The position numbers and the translations under genes were made by a program. 64,000 nt of DNA from Zopfochytrium polystomum. Taxonomy: Eukaryota > Chytridiomycota > Chytridiomycetes > Chytridiales > Chytridiaceae. Location of the stretch: assembly GCA_025765615.1 (NCBI GenBank), contig JAIVFJ010000022.1:372001-436000 (forward strand), read 5' to 3'. Shown piece after piece: positions 23,231 to 32,755 of this stretch; positions within the stretch are counted from its first letter, which is position 1, and each line of letters opens with the position of its first letter. Under the pieces are notes generated by a model that saw only the letters and a program-made list of their open reading frames with translations, was not told where the DNA came from and ran no database searches.

Positions 23231-25663
23231 GATGGCTGATTCGCCCAGGACTGAGTGAGTGGGAGTACGTGAGCCTTCTCTCCAGTATTATTATTAGTGT
23301 GTACGAAAACGGGTCTAGGAGGGTTTTGAGGGCTTTGGGGGAGGAGAAGTTTCGGGTTGTTTTGGGAGGGGAACGAAGGAAAGGCCGCTTTTTAAACAGC
23401 GCAAATAAGAAGGACAAAAAAAAAATAATAATAATAATAAAAAACTTTCCTCATTTTCCGCCTTTCTTGTTTTTGTATTTGTTTGTGGCCTCGATCAATT
23501 TCATTTCTGCTGCGGAGGGAAACCTTGCGCGACCAAAGATGGGAACGTTGTTTGATTTCCAATCAATCAAAAAAAAAAACAAAAAGAAAAACAAAAAAAA
23601 AAAATGGAATTTTAGATTGCCTTGCCCTTTTTTGGGAAGGAAAATTCCTGGGACTTCGCCTTTTGCTCCTCCCTTGTTTGGGGTGGTGGGTGGGTGCGCG
23701 TTCTGCGTTCCGCCCATTCCCAAAAAAGGAGGGCAGGGAGAGAGAGCAAATCGCGCTTGTGCGGCGCGTCATCAGCAGCAAACTCAAACTTGCCACACGG
23801 TGGTGATTGATGATTGACTGGTTCGCTTTACCGGATTCGGAAGGCGCTGCTGCACACGACGTGGACGCCGGAAGTCCAGTCTTTGTAATCCAACACGATT
23901 GCAATCCTGAACCAATCAATCAATCGTCAATCAATTATTCAGTCATCGTCATCATCAAACCCAGCTCGGCCCTGTTCGCGGTTGGTGACGCAACCCGCGC
24001 AGCAAATGGTGCGTTCGTTCAGCAAATGCGAATAGTCGCAAGGCTCCGCCGCCCCGTCAATCGTTTAGGGTTTTGCACGCAAGTTCAGTCAGTTAGTTAT
24101 TTATAGTTTCGTTGCCACATTCGAAGGGTGCCTAGTTTTGTTTATCCGCTTTTGTGGGGTCATTGTTGCTGCTGGGCGACGTGGAAATATGGACTCGGAA
24201 GCGGCATAAATAATGGCGCCGATATACAGTGCTGTATTCAGTATGAACTATATTTCCCACATTACAGCGGCGGGCGTACTGTAGCAGGGCCATGCGTGTG
24301 CCACAGATGACAGGGCGATATTCCAGTTCGCCAACGTTGCCGGGAATGGCACGTTCACGGTCGGTCTCCCGGTGCTTGGGTCTGATAGTTGTTGTGGCGC
24401 TGGCCAATCGACAAGTGCCATCCAATGGCGTCGATGTCGGCGGGGCCCGACAAGAGGATGGACGAACTTGGTTGTGATTCACGCGCAGGTCGAGGAAGAT
24501 TCGGAGGTCGTCGGTGAGCGGCGGGTTTGAGCACCGACCGCTGCCATAGAGCTCAGTGACGAGCCAGGATTAGCGTTCGTCCTGCCAGGCGTCAGAAGAG
24601 TGCAGGAGGCCTGGTGGGTGCGACTCCTCTCTGAGAGGCTTGATCAGCTCAATCTTGCCCGTTCCCCACCGACTTAACAATCCACATTCGCAAGGCAGAA
24701 CCGAATACACACACCTATTTTCGACACGCTCTTTGTGATGACGTCAAACCATCGACTTTGTCAATGTGACAAAGTGGACCATTGGGCTAAATCGACAAAC
24801 CTATGGTGTGTTGGCTTCATTTTGTACTTTATCTACTGGTGCCATCATTTCCTTTACTGAATTCATTGAGGTTCGCTGCTTGTGTAATGGGGGTCGAAAC
24901 ATTCAACTATAAAGGAAGGCGACAGTGGAGGAAGATTCCCGGATGAATGTGCTGGAAGTCGCAAGGAGTGGAATCGGGTTATAGCCTAACGGAGAGGGTG
25001 AAGGGCGAAAGCGCGCAATTTAAATGCTTTCCATTTTCGCGCTCTGTCAGGTCCGTCGCAGTTTTTTTTTTTTTTTTTTTTTTTTTTTTCCTTTCTTCTG
25101 CTGTCTTCATAAATAATTATCCATTACTGTTTAAGCCAGACAAAAGCAGTGCCTGTGGACAGCTCGGCCGCTTGAAGTGCCCGACTGGGAAAGACCACAA
25201 GCAGCTGCACGCAGCTTTGCATGCTCCAAATCTGGGGAGGAATTCGAAAATTTTTTATTTTTATTTATTATTTTTTTTTTTGTCTTGCAGCCTTGCATAG
25301 AGCGCTGGCTGAAGAGGAGCTAAACGTCACAGTATATACTGTATACGAAGACAGCAGGGCGATGAGATGTCCGGCCACTTCGGTGGCTTTCGGAGCAAGC
25401 CTTGCGGAACCGTGGTGCCTGAACAAAGGAAAGTGCTCACCACCAATTGCAGCGAAATGCATGGACGGAATAAAAGGTCCATCCAACAGCGGCCAATCAC
25501 CCACAGGGCAGGAGAACCAGCGTGTTCATGTTTGCCGAGTTGGGAGGCTAGAAAAGGGAACTGCCTGGGCCATACCAAGAGCAAGATGCTCAAGATGGCT
25601 CATAAACGGCAATGGCGTAGCTTTTAAGTTATCTTAAGACGGAGCCTTGCGAACCGCCTGCAT
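23231..25663. other. Gene-free stretch with homopolymer tracts
   Basis: Promoter side of the OPT gene, then A-rich DNA (23415-23445, 23565-23605) and a T tract of about 28 bases (25063-25090). Open frames are short and show no domain. No gene is supported. Confidence 0.5.
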
Positions 25664-26129
25664 GTATAACAATAATCCAGCATAAAATGCTGCATTAAAC
25701 AAAATATGTTGCTTGCGAAAAATGGAGCAAATGGCATTATTTCTGCCATAAACTGCGGGTGGTTTTCCATATAATTGAGCTAGGCTGGAGATACCCAACA
25801 AAATTTTATCCTTGCTCTTGCCTTCACTTGCGACTGATTTATCAGGGGCAAAGCGCTGCTAGATTCGCAGTCTTTGGCTGAGATCTACTCATTGTCAACA
25901 GTATTCACATGTTTTGTGAATTCTACATCACCACCACCTGATAGCGGCAACAACGCTGCAGCTATATTTGCAGCCTTCAGCTGCAATCTACTACTCAACT
26001 TCAACCATAATTCGCTAGTGGCAGGAAAATCTGTACACACTGGAGATGTGTAACAATAATCCAACATAAAATGCTGCATTAAGCAAACTATGTTGCTTGG
26101 CAAAATGGATCAAATTACATTATTAGTGC
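25664..26129. repeat. Direct repeat pair of about 85 bp
   Basis: Copies at about 25664-25748 and 26047-26129 share a block beginning GT(A/G)TAACAATAATCCA and continuing through ATGTTGCTTG. Between them (25776-25990) is a copy of the hairpin unit that recurs at 30.06-30.9 kb, including CTGGAGATA(A)CCCAACAAA and GATTCGCAG(C/T)CTTTGGCT. Confidence 0.7.
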
Positions 26130-28511
26130 CAAAACTGCGCTGTTGTGAACAGATTTTAACTTGCGTCTCACACTGCAAGGCCTTGCAAGGCCCCCTCATC
26201 ACAGGTGAGAGGGGTTGTTCTTGTTCTGTCTTGGTCAGCTGTCCATTCAGTCCAAGCAGAGTAGGCAGCCCTTGCTCGAGAGGGTTGAACCTGCCCCACA
26301 GGACACACTGCCTTGCTTGCACTGATTCTGTGAGTGACAAAGTGTGAGGACGACAGGCTGTTGAGCCTGTGACCTCAAATAAAAAGAGTATACCCCGCTT
26401 TTTTAACTGATAACTTATGAGGATTACAATTTGACTTGACCAAACAACATTTCACGAAAGTGATGTGGCACAGCTGGACTCCATCTCTTATTTTCATGGG
26501 TTATTATTGTCCCTGCAAGCTGAACCACTGAGATTTGGACTGTCTCTTAGCTGTGGCCATGTATATTATTCATGTTATTATCACGCACTAAGTTGCAGGC
26601 TGAATGGGTCAGGCTGCTCTGCACTACTGTCAAGAGGCCTTCTAGCTCGGCAGTGCAGGGTGCTCCCTTTGGCGGGAAAAGTGCTAAGTTCGGACAGTCA
26701 TTGAGTGAATGATGCAGAAATGCTAAGTTCTTGATAATGACTAAGCCTTGCCCTCCTCACTTTTGGAAATAGAATTAGGACGATGTGCTTCAGTGGGTAG
26801 AAGTACAGAGTCCAGGTGTACACAGAGCTAACACTGAGCTGCTGCATAAGCTACCATGATGAAAGGCCTCGTGAAAGGGTATGAGATCATAACGATTTTT
26901 CTCCTTTCTTCATTGATGATTTTTTACTTATTTTTTCAATTAGTAGTTTATCCTGTTTTTCCTGTTTTTTACTGTTTTATCTTTTATTTATTTGTTTGTT
27001 TGTTGTCTCTGTGTGTGTCTCTCCTTTCTTTTGTGGCTGTGAGTGACTGTCTTCCTCGTTGCACCAATCAGCTCTCCCCTTCTCCTCCATCATTTCTTTG
27101 CAGGTGATGCCAAGAAATGCTCCATGATTTTCTGAGCTGTCTTCCTTGTTTGGCAGCTCAGCCCCATTGTTTGGTGACTCACTCCTCCTCTCTCTTCTTT
27201 GTTGTTTTATTTATTGTTTTGTTCCTTTGTGTGTGTTTTCCCTTCTTTTCCCCTCCTTCTTCCTTCACCCTGCTGATTCCAACCCTCTCCTATTTAAGTA
27301 GCTCACCCCTCATTCTTGTTGCCCCTTAGAACCTGTACCAGAGGTCTTCTTGCCTGCCCTTTTCCTTCTCTGACTGTGTGCACTTCTTGCCTGCCCTTTT
27401 CCTTCTCTGACTGTGTGCATGAGCTGGGGGTGGCAGTCCCTGGTGTGTGACAGGAGAATTGGTTCTCTTGGCGCATTTATAGCAGTGTGTTGGGTTCAAG
27501 TCCCAGTGCACCTCACCATTCTGCATACTGTTTAGGCTGGTCTGGGGTAGGAGCTACTTGATGATGGAAGGTGGGAGGGTAAAACTGTGGTAGTGCCTTG
27601 CCGGTTCCTGTCAATACATTGCTTCAAATCCAGGTCTCTCAAGGTGATATGAATGAGTTGGGTATTATGTGGTGGTATGGTCTCTCTGGTATTCCTCCCT
27701 GTCCCTGGTGATGGTTCCTTCGGCCTTTGGCGGGCCTGGTTCACTGGATTCAGACCCACTTCCTTTCATGCTAATACCTGTGGTTGTCTTTGGCGTCTTC
27801 CTTGTGTGGGAGTGGGTATTGACCTTCCTTGCTTCTAAGACAGGTTATTCTCTCTGGCCTGGTGAGGCTGAGGTCTGTCTCCTGGTAGGATGAAGCAAGA
27901 AGAGTCCCACTGTCTCCCACCCTGGTTGCACCCTCTTCCTTGGATTGAGTTGGAACAGTCTCCTTGGAGTGTGACAAGTTGTGTCTGGTTCTGTTAAGTG
28001 GAAAACAGTTCTAATTTGGTTCAACAGGCACCTCTGCACACTAACTGTTCCTTGTGTCTGCCCTTTATCTCTCCAACCCCCTCCAACTCAGGGTTTGACT
28101 TGTTGTTTATTTCTTTTGTTGTTTCTTTTGATGGGTTGTAGTGGCTTGTCACTCCCCTTACCTGATTCAGTCGGTCTTACCGATCCAGTCAGTTCTGTCT
28201 CTGTTCTAACTTGGCTTTGGCCTTGTGCCCCAGATGAAACGCTTCTGTGTCTTGCACCAGAGGATTATGCTTTCTTTTGTGATTGTGTCTGTTTCATGCT
28301 TTGGTGTGAGAAACCCCTCTTTTGTGTTAGAGATTTATTGTGTTTTTCTTGGGCTTTTTAAGACTCCAAATACACTTTCCTGTCTAGTGCCCCTAGACAC
28401 CCTCCTTTTGCCCCTTTTCATTAGTCAGGATTGGTATTTAGGTCCATGCTCTAGTTTCCACCTATAGCCCTAGGTGAGGAGTTAGAGAGCGTAGTCTCAC
28501 AAAAGTTACTC
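26130..28511. other. Gene-free repeat-derived region
   Basis: No gene recognised. A 37-bp tandem duplication (27346-27420, two units CTTCTTGCCTGCCC...GTGTGCA). A tRNA-like B-box context, GGGTTCAAGTCCCAG, near 27490 suggests a degenerate tRNA-derived SINE; a second B-box-like GCTTCAAATCC lies near 27623. Pyrimidine-rich tracts occupy 27000-27290. Confidence 0.4.
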
Positions 28512-28945
28512 CTGTAAACAGTCTACTCTGAGTGAGTGAGTGAGTGGAAGGAGTGAATGAAGTGGAGATGTGTGTTTGTGGGTGGTCCTTCTCCCCAACT
28601 TGGAGAGAAAGAGAAAAAAAAACTCTGTTATGAATTATTGATACATGAAGATGATATACACGCTGTAATAGTTGCTAGGCAAGCGTGACTGGCACAGGGT
28701 AAAAACCTCTCCTATATTATCAGCTTGAGCAGAGGAGGAGGAAAACTGTTGACACCGGGTTTCCATACCACTTAATACTCGAAGTATTTGTCATCAGGGC
28801 AAGCCAGTGCCAAGGTCTGCATTGGTGGTGGCTTGCTCTCCCATGCGCATCATGAGAATGATAACTGACAGTCACAATAGGTTCGGGTCCGTCTTGTGCC
28901 TCTTGCTGCTAACCATTCAGTTCCACCTAACAAATCCCACCTGCA
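28512..28945 (+). repeat. Left arm of a long inverted repeat
   Basis: Starts CTGTAAACAGTCTACTCTG and is matched in inverse orientation by 32000-32406. It contains GAGTGAGTGAGTG, a TTGGAGAGAAAGAG block, TTGCTAGGCAAG and a GAGGAGGAGGAAAACTG segment. The arms enclose about 3.0 kb holding an LTR, a hairpin array and a SINE. Confidence 0.8.
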
Positions 28946-29021
28946 GCAGTTCAGCAGTGAGTAGAATGTCGGCCCTCAACGGCAATCAGTCCCATTTACA
29001 CGTGAAGAAAAAGGCGGGTAG

Positions 29022-29556
29022 TGTTATGAATCACCCTCTGGAAACCTCTGGAACCTTCTAGAACAATCCTTCATGGAGGCTTGTGGAACCTTCTGGAACC
29101 TTCTTTGCTTTCCTGACTTGTCTTGTTGTCATTGGATCATTGGTATCATTGTATTACTAATTGCTCTTTCTGGAACTTTCTTTGAGTCTTGACAAGGAAG
29201 ACTCCCAAAGGGTAAAAAAGGGGGATGGGGGACCCGTCCCATCCCTCAAGTGAATTATTGCGCCCGCCGTCCCAAATTGGATTTTGTTGCTCAAATTCTC
29301 CCCGACGGATTTCCCCGACATTGAACCATGTTTTCCCCGACAGAGCAGGCAGACAGACCACCCCCGCCTGTCGGGGCTGACCCATTTCCCCTGACAAGTT
29401 CTTTTGCCAAAATAATGGTGTTGCTGAAAAGCCTGTGGACAGAATGTCTGTCGATGCCCTCCAAATTTCAATGAAACGCACAATATTGTTTCCAACACAA
29501 TCATCACTCCTCTCAATTCCTTGTCTGCCTTGTCCTGTCCTGCCATGTTCCTGACA
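29022..29556 (+). mobile_element. Solo gypsy-family LTR with target duplication and internal insertion
   Basis: TGTTATGAATCACCC to CCTGACA, the same family as 8465-8772. It is flanked on both sides by GGTAG (29017-29021 and 29557-29561), a 5-bp target duplication. About 228 bp of unrelated sequence (29261-29488) interrupts it; without this the LTR is about 307 bp. A solo LTR with intact duplication indicates LTR-LTR recombination after insertion. Confidence 0.9.
29261..29488. mobile_element. Short non-autonomous insertion inside the LTR
   Basis: Absent from the sibling LTRs. Flanked by TATTG at both edges (29256-29260 and 29484-29488), consistent with a 5-bp target duplication. The interior carries CCCCGAC four times and an inverted pair CCCCGACAG/CTGTCGGGG. 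No open frame and no terminal inverted repeats are evident. Confidence 0.65.
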
Positions 29557-30112
29557 GGTAGAAATAAGGAAGGAGAGTAAATGAAAAGGCAGAGTGAAAG
29601 GTCAGATCCCAATATAGAGAGAGACTGTTGAGCAAGGTTTACAGTGCAAACCACAGAAATGAACCAATGGACACTGGCAGCTGAATGCCCAGAACCTGAA
29701 TAACTGCCACAGTAACTGTCAGGCAGGAAGAAGAAGATATTCCGAATGCCGGAAAATACCTGTTTCTCACAAGAGATTTCTTGGAGAAAAGGTGGAAAAG
29801 AAAGAAAGCGAAAAGGAGTGAAAAACTATAAGAAAAACCGAAAAACACGAAAAGGAAAAAAACTCGAAGCCACGATCGCAAAGCCATTCATGCAAAATTC
29901 TCTTATACTTGGCGCTTTCAGCGCTGTTTTGGTTGGCGCTATGGGCGCTATTGCTGCGAAAAATATGTAAAAAAAAAGAGGAACAAGCTGAAGGGGCGAT
30001 GACTCCATTTGGACAGCACGTTGCGATTTTCGCCGACACCATTTCCCGGGAAATTGAACTAAGCTGGAGATAACCCAACAAATTTTTATTCCTCGCTCTT
30101 GCCATCACTTGG
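29557..30112. other. Gene-free stretch next to the hairpin array
   Basis: A-rich plus-strand sequence (29780-29880) with no domain. From about 30056 it is the lead-in shared with 25776, including CTGGAGATAACCCAAC. Confidence 0.4.
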
Positions 30113-30905
30113 GACTGATACAGTTGCAGCAAAGCCGCCGCTAGATTTGCAGCCTTTGGTTGCAATCTACTTCTCATTGTCAACACTATACACATGTTCA
30201 CAGCTACCTGATAGCAGCAGCAACGCTGCAGCTTGATTTGCAGCTTTCAGCTGTAATCTACAATTTGACTTCATCGTCATAATTGTGTTATTAGCTAATT
30301 CTCCATTTACCATCCCTCCTGCCTGATATAGCGGTGGCATAGCTGCCACTAGATTCACAGCCTTTGGCTTCGGTCTCATAGTTTACAACACCATAATGGC
30401 AGCAGTAGAGCTACTGCCATAACCATTTTTACTTGTGTTGTTGCTCTCTCAGTGTCACGCCAACTGACATAGCGGTGGTGTCCCCACCGTTCTTCAGCTC
30501 CAATCTACTATTCAACTTCAACACCATAATTGTGTTATCACCTAATTTTCTTCTTACTGACACTGCCGCCTGACATAGCGGCGGTATAACCGCCGCAAGA
30601 TTCGCAGCCTTCAGCTACAATCATCATTTCATCACCTTTATGGCTGCAACTCAACGTTAGCCATTGCAATTTGCCACATTCATTTTCTCACACTGACAGC
30701 TGTCATCACAACGACCGATTTAGCAACCGCTTTGCCGTCACAAGATTCGCAGCCTTTGGCTGAGGTCTCATCGCCATTATTGCAATAGCAGAGCTACTGC
30801 TTACCATTTTTACTTTTTGTTACTGCTCTCTCTCGCTGCTGCACCAATGGACATAGTGGTGGCTTTGCCACCACTAGGTTCAGGGTTTGATTGTCATTTT
30901 CAACA
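30113..30905. repeat. Array of seven diverged hairpin units
   Basis: Units begin near 30113, 30206, 30320, 30468, 30567, 30715 and 30846. Each has (CCT)GA(C/T)ATAGC, a GC-rich inverted pair, then usually AGATTCGCAGCCTTTGGCT and a CAATCTA-like tail. The stems differ between units but stay paired, for example GCGGCGGT...ACCGCCGC in one and GTGGTGGC...GCCACCAC in another. No open frame. Confidence 0.75.
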
Positions 30906-31436
30906 CCATAATGCAGCGGCTCTGCTGCTGCATCACCAAGAAAGTGCGTAAAGAACTATCATAGCAGCCTTCACAGCCACCCTCGCAACGTGAAGGGGAG
31001 AGAGACAGTCAAGCAGCCGTTGAAGGGTGAGAGACAGAGTTGCAACTCGAATTTTGATTGGTGGATGGGACGTCTGCAGCCTTCGTGGTCCACTTGTTTG
31101 TGGATTAATAGTACTCACCCGCCTGGCGGGCTCGTGATAATACGGCCATCTGATGGAAGGAGGGACCCCACAGAGGCGGAAGGGTCATAAGCGCCACCTG
31201 CAGGCGCTTTGTTCTGTGGGTGTGGAAGCAAGACCAACTTGACTCTGCAGGGTCAGGCTGGTGCCCTTGCGTTCTTGCACGGATAAACGGAGCGTGGCAA
31301 CGCCGAATCAAGATTCACTCCGGTGTGGTATTAGTCACACCAAGTGGTTTTGCAGGCCAACTGAAACGGAAACAGCTTGCAAGGGCGACTTTTTCGTGAA
31401 GTCGACAAACTTGAGCAGCCACTTCGTGGCTTGCTG
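30906..31436. other. Gene-free stretch between the hairpin array and the SINE
   Basis: No gene recognised. The open frames here have no domain. The sequence from 31380 to 31436 forms the insertion site of the downstream SINE. Confidence 0.4.
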
Positions 31437-31737
31437 GACTGTGGATCCGAGGCCCCTCACAAGAGACTGGGTATCTGTCACTCAAGGCCCAGGGTTCAAG
31501 TCACGACACCAGCTGTTGAAGGCAACAAGAAAGAGTACTGTCTTGAATCACAAGGAGTGGTGCAGTGGAGATGCCTGGCGGCCCTGTAAGTCCGAAGTGC
31601 ATGGGGTGGGTCTCTGAGGTGATACCTGGACATAGTCTATAACGGTTCACTGTTGATGGCGCTTTCTCTTCCTGCCAGCCCTTCAGGGCTGGAACAATAT
31701 TAAAAAAAAATTAAAAAAAAAGACTGTGGATCCGAGG
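31437..31737 (+). mobile_element. tRNA-derived SINE with perfect 16-bp target duplication
   Basis: GACTGTGGATCCGAGG occurs at 31437-31452 and again at 31722-31737. Between them lie 269 bp that start with a tRNA-like head (an A-box-like CTCACAAGAGACTGGG and a B-box-like GGTTCAAGTC near 31494) and end in an A-rich tail (AAAAAAAAATTAAAAAAAAA). A CCAGCCC/GGGCTGG hairpin sits just before the tail. Perfect duplications of this length plus an A-tail indicate target-primed reverse transcription by a partner LINE. No LINE is seen in the window. Confidence 0.9.
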
Positions 31738-31999
31738 CTTGGGTGTCTTATGCACAGTCTAGTCCAGTTTTCGGAGTGCTAGTGTCGTCTAAAAGCAAGC
31801 CACTGCTGTGGGGGTACAAATTCGCAAACAGGCGTTTGCCTAAAGATGCAATTCACAACAGTCATGTTCAAGAACAGTAGCTATGTCAACACAAAAAGGT
31901 TACAGAAACTGGAAAACGACCAAACAGGCAGCGGACACAATCGGACACAATCGGCGCGGTGTCTACGAGAGCGGCAGTGCACACCATCAGTAGTGGAGG

Positions 32000-32406
32000 A
32001 TGTTAGGCGGAACTGACTGGTTAGCAGCAAGAGGCACAAGGCGGACCTGAACCTATTGTGACTGTCAGTTATTGTTCATGGGAGAGTGAGCCACCGCCAA
32101 TGCGACCTGGGCGCTGGCTTGCCCTGATGACAAATACTCTGAGTATTAAGTGGAACGGAAACCTGGTGTCAACAGTTTTCCTCCTCCTCTGCTCAAGCAG
32201 ATAATATAGGAGAGGTTTTTACCCTGTGCCGTTCACACTTGCCTAGCAACTATTACAGCATGCATATCATCATTATGTATCAATAATGCATAACAGAGTT
32301 TTTTCTCTTTCTCTCCAAGTTGGGGAGAAGGACCACCCACAAACACACATCTCCACTTCATTCACTCCTTCCACTCACTCACTCACTCAGAGTAGACTGT
32401 TTACAG
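32000..32406 (-). repeat. Right arm of the long inverted repeat
   Basis: Inverse match to 28512-28945, ending AGAGTAGACTGTTTACAG. It lies immediately upstream of the SPRY gene, so it may contribute to or disrupt that gene's promoter. Confidence 0.8.
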
Positions 32407-32755
32407 AGGACTCGGTGCCTGGCGCTTGGTGGCGAGCGCTTCCTCCTCCTTTTTCCCCGTCCTCCTCGGCCAACGCGGCATTGTTGAGTGGGGGTCGGTC
32501 AGTCAGTTGGAGAGCCACCGCCCAGCGCACGGCGCCACTGCCACTGCCACTGCATTTTGTCTGCCCTTGCATGTATGTCGCCACCCCTGCTTTTTTTCTT
32601 TTCCCCCTTTTTTTCTCGGCTGTTGCCGTTTCTGTCTCCCTTGTCTGTCTGTCCCTCTCCCTCTCCCTCTGTCCATCCATCAACGCCCGTCGTCTGTCTC
32701 TCCACCGCCACACCACATTCAATTCAACACAGCACACGAAGCCCGCCCATCCCTC

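Noticed and set aside
23269..23817. ORF of 182 codons upstream of the OPT gene
   Set aside because: Lys/Phe-rich translation of A/T tracts with no domain; likely chance.
25221..25637. Plus-strand ORF with several cysteines
   Set aside because: No domain, no splice context and it begins in a homopolymer-rich region; not enough for a gene.
27480..27520. Possible tRNA gene
   Set aside because: There is a good T-arm/B-box-like GGGTTCAAGTCCCAG, but no matching acceptor stem or anticodon arm could be folded, so it is treated as a degenerate tRNA-derived repeat.
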